Below are positions 8,052 through 17,107 of a DNA stretch of 64,000 bases, piece after piece. Source of the stretch: CAVXYG01 sp963766005 (lineage in GTDB: Bacteria; Actinomycetota; Actinomycetes; S36-B12; GCA-2699445); assembly GCA_963766005.1 (NCBI GenBank), contig CAVXYG010000008.1, forward strand, positions 62,001-126,000, in the 5' to 3' direction. The translations under genes were made by a program, and so were the position numbers. The notes beneath the pieces are model-generated. The model saw only the letters and a list, made by a program, of their open reading frames with translations, was not told the DNA's origin and searched no databases. How positions within the stretch are numbered: position 1 is the stretch's first letter; the number at the start of each line of letters is the position of its first letter.

Positions 8052-9710
8052 GTGGGCATCGACTTACTCGCATTCGTGCCGGCGGATCCGCTCTGGATCC
8101 TGGCCGCGCTCGCCTTCGGGCTGCTGGCGAAGGCGCTGCGCGTGCCGCCGCTGGTCGGGTTCCTCATCGCCGGCTTCGTGCTCAACGGACTCGGCGTTGA
8201 AGCCACGCGGTTCCTGGCCGAGATCAGCGACCTCGGCGTCACCCTGCTGCTCTTCACGATCGGTCTGCACCTGTCGGCCGCGGTCTTCACGCGCACCGAG
8301 GTATGGGGCGTCGCCGTTGCGCACGTCGTGCTGTTCGGCGGGCTGCTGTCGGTGCTGCTCTACGCCGGCGTCCTGCTCGAGCTCGGCCCGCTGGCCGAGC
8401 TCTCCGCCGGCGGTGCGGTCGCGCTCGCGCTGGCGCTGTCGTTTTCCAGCACGGTGTTCGCGGCGAAGGCTCTCGAGGCCCAGGGCGCCGAGCGGAGCCG
8501 CCACGGCCGTGTCGCGATCGGGGTCCTCATCGTCCAGGACGTGCTCGCGGTGGTCTTCCTGGCGGCCATCGACTCCGCGGCGCGGCCATCCCCGTGGGCG
8601 CTGCTGCTGCTGGCGCTGCCCCTGCTGCGTTGGCCCATGCGCCGGGTCATGGAGCTGACCGGGCACGGCGAACTCCTGCTGCTGTTCGGGATCCTCGTCG
8701 CCGCCGGAGGAGCCGGGCTGTTCGAGGCGGTCGGGCTGAAGGGCGACCTCGGGGCGCTGGCAGCCGGACTGGTGCTCGCAGGAACCGCCAAGTCGGAGGA
8801 ACTGGCCCGATCGCTGAACGGCTTCAAGGATTTGTTCCTGGCGGGGTTCTTCGTCAGCGTCGGTATCGACGCGCCGATGCAGCCGGAGGGCGTCGCGCTC
8901 GGGCTCGTGGTCCTGCTGGTGCTGCCGTTGAAGGCTGGTGGCTTTTTCGCACTGTTCAGCGCTGCCAGGCTGCGCAGCCGCACCGCCTGGCAGGCGACGC
9001 TCGACCTGACCACCTTCAGCGAGTTCGGCCTCATCGTGGTGGCAGCCTCGGTGGAGGTCGGTCTCATGCCCGAAACGATGTTGACCACGGTCGCTGTCGC
9101 AGTCGCGTCGTCGCTCCTGGTCGCCTCGCCAATCATTGTGCGGGCGGACGCCTTCTACGTGCGCTACCGCGCTGCACTGCTGCGCTGGCAGCGGGAGCGG
9201 CGGCTGCCGGGGGATGAGGACCTCGACCTGCAACCGGTGACCGTCATGGTCTTCGGCCTCGGCCGGATCGGCAGTTCGGCGATGGCGGCCGTGGAGCGCG
9301 AGTTCCCGGGCAAGGTGCTCGGCGTCGAGGTCGACCCTGCCATCGCAGCGCGGCAGCGCGACCTCGGGCACTATGTGGTGGTCGGAGATGCCACAGATCC
9401 GGAGTTCTGGTCGCGCACGGAGGGCAGCCTCGATGAACTGGACTGGGTGCTGCTGACGATGTCGTCCCACGAGGCGAACATGGCGGCGGTGCGTCGATTG
9501 CGCAGCCGGGGCTTCACCGGCCGGCTGGTGGCGACCTCCCTCTACGCCGATGACGCAGCCGAACTCCGGGCGGCCGGGGCCGATGCGGTCTTCGACGTCT
9601 ACACCGAGGCCGGCGCCGGATTCGCCTCCGACCTCGGTCGGCGCTTCCAGGGGTACGAGACGGGGGTGCTGGGGCTGCCCCCCAAGGACAAGGGCGCGCC
9701 GCAGGACTGA
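8052..9710 (+). CDS. CPA2-family cation/proton antiporter with RCK (TrkA-N) domain
   Basis: A 552-residue KefB/KefC-like transporter. About 12 hydrophobic helices fill residues 1-380, including SFSSTVFAAKALE and IVQDVLAVV, typical of the CPA2 core. A cytoplasmic RCK Rossmann domain follows (MVFGLGRIGSSAM, VVGDATDPEF), expected to bind a nucleotide ligand and gate transport. Probable role: K+ or Na+ efflux against H+. The start is uncertain: GTG 8052 is preferred, and TTG 8040 is in frame. It ends before a ~470-bp gap. Confidence 0.88.
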   Translation: MGIDLLAFVPADPLWILAALAFGLLAKALRVPPLVGFLIAGFVLNGLGVEATRFLAEISDLGVTLLLFTIGLHLSAAVFTRTEVWGVAVAHVVLFGGLLSVLLYAGVLLELGPLAELSAGGAVALALALSFSSTVFAAKALEAQGAERSRHGRVAIGVLIVQDVLAVVFLAAIDSAARPSPWALLLLALPLLRWPMRRVMELTGHGELLLLFGILVAAGGAGLFEAVGLKGDLGALAAGLVLAGTAKSEELARSLNGFKDLFLAGFFVSVGIDAPMQPEGVALGLVVLLVLPLKAGGFFALFSAARLRSRTAWQATLDLTTFSEFGLIVVAASVEVGLMPETMLTTVAVAVASSLLVASPIIVRADAFYVRYRAALLRWQRERRLPGDEDLDLQPVTVMVFGLGRIGSSAMAAVEREFPGKVLGVEVDPAIAARQRDLGHYVVVGDATDPEFWSRTEGSLDELDWVLLTMSSHEANMAAVRRLRSRGFTGRLVATSLYADDAAELRAAGADAVFDVYTEAGAGFASDLGRRFQGYETGVLGLPPKDKGAPQD

Positions 9711-10177
9711 GGGCGGTTGTCCTCGCCGTCAGCCTGCTGCGCGGAGGTTCGCGCTGTGCAGGACCAGCTGCTCAGCAGCGACCGCGGCCCTGTGTCCGGC
9801 AAGGCGGATGCCCCCCGGGGGACGGCGACGCAGCCTGGGCTCACCGCAGTCTCGGTGCGCTTGGATTTCGTCCGGCGATGCGCCCGAGCGCCGAGCAGCA
9901 GGGGCAAGCCCGCACCGCCCGGGCGTGCCGGTCCACAGGACGCTGGGGTGGCGTCCGCCCATGCCCGGATCCGGAGTCGAGCCGGACGACCGGGGCGGCC
10001 GGGCCCGGCCGCGCAGCGCCGGGGCAGGAAGGGCCGGTCCAGGGGCGGTCGACGGCGCGGCTGCAGGGTCTTGGCCAGATGTCTGGGTCATGATTGGCTA
10101 GGAGTCGGTGTCGGCCCGTCAACGTGCCGGCGCATCGGCAGCGAGCAGCGCAGAGAACGACTGGGGGTTCAGATCCG
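9711..10177. other. Intergenic region without a recognisable gene
   Basis: About 470 bp, GC-rich. Open frames on both strands are Arg/Pro/Gly-rich translations without domain motifs. Nothing convincing beyond presumed regulatory sequence for the downstream protease was seen. Confidence 0.6.
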
Positions 10178-11035
10178 ATGAGTCGCACTGGCGCCTCAAC
10201 CGGCCCCGGTTGGCCGACGTTCATCGTGGTGGTCACGCTGCTGCTGGCCCTGATGGCGGGCGGATTCTGGGCGCTCTGGTCTCGTGCCGAGCAACTGGCC
10301 GAGGGCGCCGCGGCAGCCGACGAGCGGCTCATCGACGCGCAGAACGCCCTCGCCGCGACCCAACTGGCAATTGAGGAGCAGGCCAAGGGGATCAGCGGGG
10401 CCAACGAGGACATCGGCTCCATCGCCGCCGCGGTCAACGACCTGGGGAAGAGCGTGGAAACCCAATCCCAGCGCACCCTGGATATCGCGGCACTGCGTAC
10501 CCAGGTCTCGCCCTCCGTCGTCACCGTGAACTGCGACAACTCCCAGGGGACCGGGTTCGCGATCGCCAGCGGCGGCGACCAAGGGGGCTATCCAACGGCG
10601 ATCCTGACCAACTACCACGTCATCGAGCAGTGCGCGCTGCAGGACGGCGCCGAGCCGTGGGTGCAGCAAGGCGATGCCACACCAGCCACGGTCCTCAGCG
10701 ACGTCGACCCAGACAACGATCTCGCGCTGCTCTTCGTCGACCGCGAGATGCCGCTGCTGACGTTCGCCGACGCGCCGAAGGTAGGTGATCCCGTGTTGGC
10801 CATCGGCTCGCCGTACGGGTACTCCGACACCGTGACCAGCGGCATCGTCACCAACATCGAGGCCGACCTCATCACCACGGATGCTGCCGTCGGACCCGGA
10901 AACTCCGGCGGTCCTCTCGTCGACCGTGCTGGCCAGGTGCTCGGCGTCATCACAGCCGAGCTCGAGCGCTCAGAGGGACAGAATCTCGTCACCCGGGTCG
11001 GCGTCGTCTGCCGCACGGTGCTGGAGTGCTCCTAG
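10178..11035 (+). CDS. Membrane-anchored trypsin-like serine protease (S1C)
   Basis: A 285-residue protein. An N-terminal transmembrane helix (~residues 14-35) is followed by a ~50-residue helical, Ala/Glu/Gln-rich stalk, then a protease domain with complete triad: His in TNYHVIE, Asp in DNDLALL and Ser in GPGNSGGPL. The domain should face outside the membrane. Unlike DegP/HtrA there is no PDZ domain; the protein ends soon after the Ser motif with VGVVCRTVLEC. Two Cys (NCDN and the C-terminal pair region) may form disulfides. Role inferred: envelope protein quality control or processing. Confidence 0.86.
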   Translation: MSRTGASTGPGWPTFIVVVTLLLALMAGGFWALWSRAEQLAEGAAAADERLIDAQNALAATQLAIEEQAKGISGANEDIGSIAAAVNDLGKSVETQSQRTLDIAALRTQVSPSVVTVNCDNSQGTGFAIASGGDQGGYPTAILTNYHVIEQCALQDGAEPWVQQGDATPATVLSDVDPDNDLALLFVDREMPLLTFADAPKVGDPVLAIGSPYGYSDTVTSGIVTNIEADLITTDAAVGPGNSGGPLVDRAGQVLGVITAELERSEGQNLVTRVGVVCRTVLECS

Positions 11036-11779
11036 TCCGACCCGGCGGGGCGCCATTCGGGATATCCCGGAGAACGATCTGGCCTGGAGCGCCACGGAGC
11101 AGGCCTGGCGCTGCAGGGGGCGGTATCGCGGGCGCCTGATCCGGTGGGGCATTTCCGCCCCGGGGGCCGCGATCCGGGATCGCAAGGCGACGCTCGGGTT
11201 CGTGCCGCGCGATAGGGCGGTGTGGCCGTCGCGTGCGCGGAGTCGCCGACTCGCAGGCACGGGGCCGGCCGCGCGAAAGCTACTCGCCGGTAAGGCTCAT
11301 CCAGAACGGACTTGCGTGCGGACTCGCGCGTTGCTGCAAGACCGATCCGATCTGCATGAGGCTTCCCGGCATCGACGTGCTCCGCAGTGGGGCGGGCTCG
11401 TGGCTGCGACGGCGGATCGCCGCACGCGCCTCCACACGGCCCCCTGCCTCGCGGCCCGCCGGATTCACGGCTGCGCCCCGCCAGGCGGCAGTTCTAGCGC
11501 CGCCCGACCCCGGAGGCCGCCAGGCGGCAGTTCTAGCGCCGCCCGACTCCGGAGGCCGTTCACCTAGCGAGGGGTCACCACGTTGCCGTGGGCAACCGCC
11601 GATCCGGCGTTGTCACGAGCTCGCCAGCGCTCCCGAATCCGTTGGCGGAGCCCCAGAGGAATCACGGCCATCGGCGCGGCATGAATTCCTCGCCACGCCG
11701 GACTGAATTTTGCCTGCCCGGGGCCATGCGATTGCCGTGATATCGGGCGGTCTGGGGCATTTGGGTGTAGGAATGGTAC
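11036..11779. other. Long gene-free region with a 39-bp direct repeat
   Basis: About 740 bp between the protease and a small membrane-peptide frame. No domain-bearing frame on either strand. Contains a two-copy 39-bp direct repeat at 11480-11557; the stretch after ~11690 is less GC-rich and probably holds the promoter for the downstream operon. Confidence 0.6.
11480..11557. repeat. 39-bp direct repeat, two copies with an internal palindrome
   Basis: Copies at 11480-11518 and 11519-11557 differ at one base (CCC versus CTC). Each contains GGCGGC and GCCGCC separated by 9 nt, so each can fold into a small hairpin. Confidence 0.88.
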
Positions 11780-11932
11780 GTGATAATTCTGCTGCTCCTC
11801 GCGCTGTGGCTCGTGACATCGCTCACGCTCGCGGCAGCCTGGTCCGGCTACCGCCGATTTGTCGGCGTTCACGCGGTCGAGGACTTCGAGGTACCGGTGG
11901 AGTCCCGAGTCCGCCACCGCGTCGCTGGCTAG
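11780..11932 (+). CDS. Possible 50-residue single-pass membrane peptide
   Basis: GTG start, 50 codons. The N-terminal ~20 residues form an uninterrupted hydrophobic helix (IILLLLALWLVTSLTLAAAW), followed by a charged tail with GYRRF and EDFEVPVESRVRHR. The stop lies 9 nt before the cupin start, consistent with co-transcription. TAGGAA at 11768-11773 may act as promoter or weak ribosome-binding sequence. No family recognised; it could be a chance frame, but the clean helix plus charged tail is unlike nearby noise. Confidence 0.45.
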   Translation: MIILLLLALWLVTSLTLAAAWSGYRRFVGVHAVEDFEVPVESRVRHRVAG

Positions 11933-11941
11933 CCGCACCAT

Positions 11942-12367
11942 ATGGCCGGCGAGGTGTTCCGCAGGTCCGCGTCGCTGCGCCGGCAGCGCTACGAGCCGTC
12001 CCACCCTGCACCGGATGCGCCTGACGGCATGCGGGGAGCGGGCGTGCTGGACGGGACCTGGATCGCCTGCGAGGAACCGGGCATCGCCGAGGGGTGGCTG
12101 GCGAGTTCGATCGAGCTGATCATGGATTCGCGCTTGGCGGCCGATGCCGTCATCGGCCGCCACGAGCATCCCGACACCGAGGAGCTGTACATCGTGCTGG
12201 AGGGCGAGATCACGGTGACCGGCGCGCCCGCGGCGGACGCCGCGCCGTTCCGCGCCTGCCTCGCATCCGGCGATGTCCATCGGCTCGGGCCCGGAGGGTG
12301 GCACAGCGCCCGGGCGGGTGAGCGGGGGGCACGGATCCTGGTGATTGCGGCAAAGGCTGCTGCGTGA
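11942..12367 (+). CDS. Cupin-domain protein
   Basis: A 141-residue single-domain cupin. Motif 1 is IGRHEHPDTEELYIVLEG with HxH and Glu metal ligands; motif 2 is GDVHRLGPGGWHS with the last His ligand. A metal-dependent enzyme or small-molecule-binding protein is expected. The stop overlaps the next gene's GTG (GTGA), so the two are translationally coupled. Cupin plus Gfo/Idh/MocA pairing suggests modification of a sugar or related polyol, but the substrate is unknown. Confidence 0.8.
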   Translation: MAGEVFRRSASLRRQRYEPSHPAPDAPDGMRGAGVLDGTWIACEEPGIAEGWLASSIELIMDSRLAADAVIGRHEHPDTEELYIVLEGEITVTGAPAADAAPFRACLASGDVHRLGPGGWHSARAGERGARILVIAAKAAA

Positions 12368-13275
12368 GCCGTCCGGTCAGCAGCGCTGCCATCATCGGAC
12401 TGCACTGGGGCCTGGTCCACCTCCGCGGGCTGCGGGAGGCTGGGTGCGAGGTCGTCGCGCTGGCGGCCACGGATGCCAGCCAGGCCCGCTCGGTCGCCGA
12501 CCGGCTGGGCGTCGCTCGGGGGACCTGCGACATCGCAAGCCTCAACAGCGTCGATGTCGTCGTCATCGCCACTCCCGCATCCACCCATGCGGGGCTGATC
12601 GCGGAGCTCCCTGCACCGTTCCTGGTGTGCGAGAAGCCGCTGCTTGGCCTCGATGGTCAGCGTTGCGAACTCCCCCGGACATCTGGGCGGATGTACGTCA
12701 ACTACGCCTTCGGCTTCCTGGCCAGCGCGCGCTGCGTCGATGCGGCCGGGCATCGCCTCGGCCCGCCGGAGGCGATTGACTTGCGGGTCGGTGTGGCGCT
12801 GGAGCAGGAGTTCGACCCGGCCCGGTGGTTCCTCGAGGCCGCGAGCCATCCCCTGTCGTGGCTGTTGCTGCGCTTCGGTCGCCCGCGTGTCCTGCGCCGC
12901 GAGATCAGCGCAGACGAGGTGGCCGTCGACCTCGTGGCCGGTGAGGTGCCGGTGCGCGTCCGTCTGGTCGTCGGCGGCGAATCGGGCATCCACCACGACA
13001 TCCGCATGCGGTGGGGGCGGCGCGAACTGGTGCTGCGCGGGCGCTATCGCCCGGGCCGCGAATGGGAGTACGACCCGGTCCTGCTGGAGGGGGCGCCGCT
13101 GAACGCGGGGGAGTGGACCTCCACCGACTGTTGGCAGGACGCCAACGCTGCATCGGTGAGGGCGATGATCGCCAGTTTCCGCGGCACCCCGACCAGCGAC
13201 AGCGGCCGGCTGTTCGACGCCGGCACCGCGCTGTGGGTCGAGGACACGCTGCTGGGTCCGCTCGTTCAGGCGTGA
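12364..13275 (+). CDS. Gfo/Idh/MocA-like oxidoreductase with atypical nucleotide-binding loop
   Basis: A 303-residue protein. The N-terminal Rossmann part contains DVVVIATPASTHAGL and EKPLL, the latter matching the conserved EKP of Gfo/Idh/MocA dehydrogenases. The dinucleotide-binding loop reads IIGLHWGLVH rather than GxGxxG, and the domain is shorter than usual, so cofactor use is uncertain. SHPLSWLL resembles the catalytic His region. Coupled to the cupin by a 4-bp overlap. It ends 85 bp before a convergent gene. Confidence 0.7.
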   Translation: MSRPVSSAAIIGLHWGLVHLRGLREAGCEVVALAATDASQARSVADRLGVARGTCDIASLNSVDVVVIATPASTHAGLIAELPAPFLVCEKPLLGLDGQRCELPRTSGRMYVNYAFGFLASARCVDAAGHRLGPPEAIDLRVGVALEQEFDPARWFLEAASHPLSWLLLRFGRPRVLRREISADEVAVDLVAGEVPVRVRLVVGGESGIHHDIRMRWGRRELVLRGRYRPGREWEYDPVLLEGAPLNAGEWTSTDCWQDANAASVRAMIASFRGTPTSDSGRLFDAGTALWVEDTLLGPLVQA

Positions 13276-13360
13276 GCCGCGGAGCCGAGTCCTGCTGGCG
13301 GGGGCGGCACCCGGCGTCCGCACGCCGCAGCGACCGCCGCCGACGTCTCGGCCTGCGGGC

Positions 13361-14365
13361 TCAACGGAGCGGGTTGCCTGGGTCGGCCCCGGCGAAGCCG
13401 GCCGCATCGCGCAGGTCGTCTGCCTCCTTCAGCGCGATCGCCGCGGTCAGACAGGCGCTGCCGTACGCCGTCATGCTCAGCAGGTACAAGACGAGCATGA
13501 ACGTGATCGGCACGGCGAAGGCACCGTACTCGGGTTTCCCCACCGACCAGGCGATGATGCTCGCCATCGCGTACTTCATCGCTTCCATCACCACGGCGCC
13601 GGTGATCGCGCCGATACGCAGTGCCCGTTCCGGCGGTCGAATGCCTCCGAGCCGGCTCAAGAGCACATGCAGCACGCTGTAGTTCAGCAGTATCCCGACC
13701 AGGACGCTGAGGAACACCAGCCCGGTGCGGGGGGAGCCGGTGTCGATGTTGAGCCAGTCCAGGATGGGTTCGGCCAGCGTCGAGACAAGCAGCGACGGGA
13801 CGAAGGACAGCAGGACGAGCGGGCCCAGGATCATCAGGTGGCCGAACATCTTGGAGCGCCGGACAACGATGTTGCGGGGATCCTTCGGCGCCCCGTAGAT
13901 GACGTGCAGGCTGGCGTAGGCGGCGTTGACCGAGGACGTGCCCGCGAACCCCATCACGACGAGGCCGGCGATCGAGGCCGTGGTGCCGTAGCCCCGGATG
14001 TCCTCCGGGGAGATCCCCTCCTGGCCGATGAGCCCGGGGAAGGCGTTCTCCAGGGACACCGTCAGCCACGCCGCGAACTGGTCGGCGCCGAGCAGCGCCA
14101 CCACTCCGTAGGCGAATGCCGCCACGGAGATCAGCGACAGGAAGAGGTAGTAGGTCGTGCCGGCCGTCAGCAACGGGGTGCGGGCGTGCACGAACCGGTG
14201 CCACGCCCGGAACCCGACGCCGGCAGCGGCATGACGATCGTCGAGCTTCTGCACCGTTGCGTCGAAGATCCTGGGCGGCGGATCCAGCGGGCGGCCGGGG
14301 ATCTTCCGCACCCGGGCGGACGTGATCTCCCCCTCGGTGTCGATGCCGGGCTCCAGGTCGCTCAC
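13361..14365 (-). CDS. YihY/BrkB-family membrane protein
   Basis: A 334-residue membrane protein with a ~55-residue cytoplasmic N-terminus and six hydrophobic segments. The segment after FHAR-like FVHARTPLLTAGTTYYLFLSL and the later NYSVLH and PITFMLVLYL fit the YihY/BrkB (formerly RNase BN) family. The family is a predicted transporter-like fold and its substrate is unknown. GTG 14365 is preceded by a well-placed -10 hexamer, suggesting a leaderless mRNA. Confidence 0.85.
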   Translation of the reverse strand: MSDLEPGIDTEGEITSARVRKIPGRPLDPPPRIFDATVQKLDDRHAAAGVGFRAWHRFVHARTPLLTAGTTYYLFLSLISVAAFAYGVVALLGADQFAAWLTVSLENAFPGLIGQEGISPEDIRGYGTTASIAGLVVMGFAGTSSVNAAYASLHVIYGAPKDPRNIVVRRSKMFGHLMILGPLVLLSFVPSLLVSTLAEPILDWLNIDTGSPRTGLVFLSVLVGILLNYSVLHVLLSRLGGIRPPERALRIGAITGAVVMEAMKYAMASIIAWSVGKPEYGAFAVPITFMLVLYLLSMTAYGSACLTAAIALKEADDLRDAAGFAGADPGNPLR

Positions 14366-14371
14366 CGTTCC

Positions 14372-14377
14372 ACGCTA
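14372..14377 (-). promoter_or_regulatory. Putative -10 element (TAGCGT, minus strand) of the YihY/BrkB gene
   Basis: Read on the minus strand, TAGCGT ends 6 nt before GTG 14365. It faces away from the TAGCGT at 14439 that serves the divergent acyl-CoA dehydrogenase. Confidence 0.55.
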
Positions 14378-14438
14378 GCGATCGGCCGTCGCATCCGCGG
14401 GTCGACGGGTACCGGCACGGCCGGGTCGGGCCACGGGC

Positions 14439-14444
14439 TAGCGT
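14439..14444 (+). promoter_or_regulatory. Putative -10 element (TAGCGT) of the acyl-CoA dehydrogenase gene
   Basis: TAGCGT ends 7 nt before GTG 14452. No clear -35 hexamer. Confidence 0.55.
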
Positions 14445-14451
14445 CAGGACC

Positions 14452-15696
14452 GTGGATTTCGCGCTGAGCCCCAAGTCCCAGGAGTATCTGGCACGGTTGC
14501 GTGCCTTCATGGATGAGGAGGTCCTGCCGGCCGAGCAGGTCTATGCGCGGCAGCGGGTCGAGCTGGCAGCAGGCGGCCGACTGCACGATGTGCCGCCCGT
14601 GGTGGAGGAGCTCAAGGCCCGCGCCCGCAGCCGGGGGCTGTGGAACCTCTTCCTGCCGGACGCGACCGAGCCCGCGCACGGCCTGTCGGTGTCGGACTAC
14701 GCGCCGCTGGCCGAGCTCACGGGATGGTCTCCGGTCATCGCGCCGGAGGCGATCAACTGCGCGGCTCCCGATACCGGGAACATGGAGGTGCTGCACCTCT
14801 TCGGCAGCCCCGAGCAGCAGCGGCGCTGGCTGGCCCCGCTGCTTGCCGGCGAGATCCGCAGCGGCTTCGCCATGACCGAGCCCGACGTCGCATCCTCGGA
14901 CGCGACGAACATCGCGACCCGCATCGAGCGTCGGGGCGACGCCTACGTCGTCAACGGCCGCAAATGGTGGACCTCGGGGGCGATGGATCCGCGCTGCCGG
15001 GTGCTGATCGTGATGGGCAAGACCGACCCCGAGGCCGATGTGCACCACCAGCAGTCCATGGTGCTCGTGCCCATGGACACCCCCGGCGTCCGGGTCGTGC
15101 GCAACCTGCCGGTATTCGGGTACGACGACCAGCACGGCCATGCCGAGATCGTCTTCACCGACGTGGAGGTACCGGTGTCGAACCTGGTCGGCCAGGAGGG
15201 CACGGGGTTCGCCATCGCCCAGGCGCGACTCGGTCCGGGGCGGATCCATCACTGCATGCGCGCCATCGGCACGGCCGAGCGGGCCCTGTCGCTGATGACC
15301 GACAGGGCCATCGATCGGGTGGCTTTCGGTCGGCCGTTGGCGAGGCAGGGCGTCGTCCGGGAGTGGATCGCCCAGTCCCGCATCGAGATCGAGCAGGCTC
15401 GACTGCTGACGCTCAAAGCAGCGTGGATGATCGATTCGGTCGGCGCCAAGGGCGCCCGGGCGGAGATCGCTGCGATCAAGGTGGTTGCGCCGCGGGTTGC
15501 CTTGGCCGTGCTGGATCGCGCGATCCAGACCTTCGGCGGCGCCGGGGTGTCCGACGATGTGCCGCTTGCGGCGCTCTGGGCGGGAATGCGCTCGCTGCGG
15601 CTGGCCGACGGACCCGACGAGGTGCACCTGCGCGACATCGGGCGGCTGGAGATGGCCAAGCACCTGCGGGCGCGGGCGGGTGCAGCGCATGACTGA
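14452..15696 (+). CDS. Acyl-CoA dehydrogenase family protein
   Basis: A 414-residue flavoenzyme of the acyl-CoA dehydrogenase fold. Visible: FAMTEPDVASSDATN (FAD/substrate-binding region), the KWWTSGA strand, FGRPLARQGVVREWIAQ, and QTFGGAGVSDD near the C-terminus. This subgroup is close to ACAD10/11-type enzymes, usually paired with an aminoglycoside-phosphotransferase-like protein, exactly as here: its stop overlaps the kinase-like start by 8 bp. In ACAD10/11 systems a kinase domain phosphorylates 4-hydroxyacyl-CoA before dehydrogenation; by analogy the pair may degrade hydroxy fatty acids. Confidence 0.86.
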   Translation: MDFALSPKSQEYLARLRAFMDEEVLPAEQVYARQRVELAAGGRLHDVPPVVEELKARARSRGLWNLFLPDATEPAHGLSVSDYAPLAELTGWSPVIAPEAINCAAPDTGNMEVLHLFGSPEQQRRWLAPLLAGEIRSGFAMTEPDVASSDATNIATRIERRGDAYVVNGRKWWTSGAMDPRCRVLIVMGKTDPEADVHHQQSMVLVPMDTPGVRVVRNLPVFGYDDQHGHAEIVFTDVEVPVSNLVGQEGTGFAIAQARLGPGRIHHCMRAIGTAERALSLMTDRAIDRVAFGRPLARQGVVREWIAQSRIEIEQARLLTLKAAWMIDSVGAKGARAEIAAIKVVAPRVALAVLDRAIQTFGGAGVSDDVPLAALWAGMRSLRLADGPDEVHLRDIGRLEMAKHLRARAGAAHD

Positions 15697-16756
15697 GTCG
15701 CGAATCGATCGACCGCAGCCGCTGCGGGCCGAGGACGCCCTTGCTCTGGTGCCGCTGGCCGAGTGGTTGGCCGAGCAGATCCCCGGGCTGGTCGGGATGC
15801 CGGAGGTGGCGCAGTTCCCCGGCGGCGCATCGAACCTCACCTACCTGCTGACCTACCCCGAGCGCGAGGTCGTCGTCCGCACGCCGCCCAGGGGGCACAA
15901 GGCCGCCAGCAGTCACGACATGGACCGCGAAGCGCGCGTGATGGAGGCGCTGGAGGGCCGGTTTCCGGTCCCACGGATCCTTGCCCGGTGTCCCGACCCG
16001 ACCGTGCTCGGTCAGCCCTTCTACGCGATGGAACGCGTGCGCGGCATCATCCTGCGGGCCGATCCCCCCGCTGGGCTGGACTTCGGACCAGCGGTGGCTG
16101 ATGGCCTTGCCGACCGGATGATCCGGCTCCTGGTGGATCTGCACCGGCTCGACCCGCACGACCTCGGCCTGGCCGATCTGGACCGCGGCCCGGGGTACGT
16201 GCAGCGACAGGTGCGCGGGTGGAGCGATCGCTATCGGGCCGCACGCCTGCCGGACAGTCCTGCCGCGGAGTCGGTCATGGCGTGGCTGGACGCGAATCAA
16301 CCGCCCGATGTCCGGCGCTGCTTGATCCACAACGACTGGCGATTGGACAACCTCATCCTCGACCCGGGCGATCCGCTGCACGTGCTGGCGGTGCTGGACT
16401 GGGAGATGGCCACGGTGGGGGATCCGCTGATGGATCTGGGGTCGGCACTGGCCTACTGGGTGCAGGACGACGATGGTCCGCTGTTCCAGGCGTTCCGGCG
16501 GCAGCCCACCAACGTGCCGGGAATGCCGACCCGTGCCGAGGTGGTGCAGCGCTACTGCGACGCCGCCGGGCTGCAGCTCGGTGCCGGGGGCTTCCGCTTC
16601 TACGAGACGTTCGGCCTGTTCCGGCTGGCCGTCATCGCGCAGCAGATCTACTACCGCTACGCCGCAGGGCAGACGCACAACCCGGCCATGGCGGGATTCG
16701 CGACCGCGGTCGCGGCCCTCATCGCGCGCTGCGAGCGGGAGATCGATCACGGCTAG
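15689..16756 (+). CDS. Phosphotransferase (APH/ACAD10-type kinase domain)
   Basis: A 355-residue kinase-like protein. FPGGASNLTYLL forms the nucleotide loop, VVVRTPP holds the strand whose Lys is replaced by Arg, and the catalytic loop is LIHNDWRLDN (HxDxxxxN) followed by VLDWEMATVGDP as metal-binding motif. These are APH-fold hallmarks. Start ATG 15689 lies inside the end of the acyl-CoA dehydrogenase gene, implying stoichiometric production. Likely partner in an ACAD10-like hydroxyacyl-CoA pathway; antibiotic phosphorylation is unlikely given the context. Confidence 0.85.
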   Translation: MTESRIDRPQPLRAEDALALVPLAEWLAEQIPGLVGMPEVAQFPGGASNLTYLLTYPEREVVVRTPPRGHKAASSHDMDREARVMEALEGRFPVPRILARCPDPTVLGQPFYAMERVRGIILRADPPAGLDFGPAVADGLADRMIRLLVDLHRLDPHDLGLADLDRGPGYVQRQVRGWSDRYRAARLPDSPAAESVMAWLDANQPPDVRRCLIHNDWRLDNLILDPGDPLHVLAVLDWEMATVGDPLMDLGSALAYWVQDDDGPLFQAFRRQPTNVPGMPTRAEVVQRYCDAAGLQLGAGGFRFYETFGLFRLAVIAQQIYYRYAAGQTHNPAMAGFATAVAALIARCEREIDHG

Positions 16757-17107
16757 GCCCGGCCGTCATCCCACCAGCCGCGCCGGCACGCGCCATCGTG
16801 GACGACTCCGGGACCACTGGGTGCTGGCCGGGCGAGAGGCGCAGAGGTTCGGGCGGGGACGCGCGGTGCCCGGGACCCCGCAGCCGTGCCCCCGGAACGT
16901 CGTCGGCGGCCGGTGCGGTCGCGCAATCCAGGGGTATCGGACCGCGGTCGCGCCCTTGGCAGGGATGCCAATGGCGACCGCGGCGGCAGCGAAGGGCCTC
17001 CTGCGCCGTCAGCGCGGTGGCGGGGGCGCGGAGCCCCGTGTGGCGCAGTCCGGCGTGCGGCGACCCGACGGTGCCCGTCTGCACCGCTGGCCAGCGGTGA
17101 CCTACGA
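16757..17107. other. Intergenic region between convergent genes
   Basis: About 350 bp between the kinase-like gene and the convergent channel gene. Very GC-rich; no gene, RNA or clear repeat recognised. Confidence 0.6.

Noticed and set aside
9841..10539. 232-codon minus-strand frame overlapping the S1C protease
   Set aside because: Antisense to a protease with an intact triad; composition is that of a shadow frame.
11233..11706. Coding frame in the long gap after the protease
   Set aside because: Low-complexity Pro/Arg/Ala translation of the 39-bp repeat, no domain and no ribosome-binding sequence.
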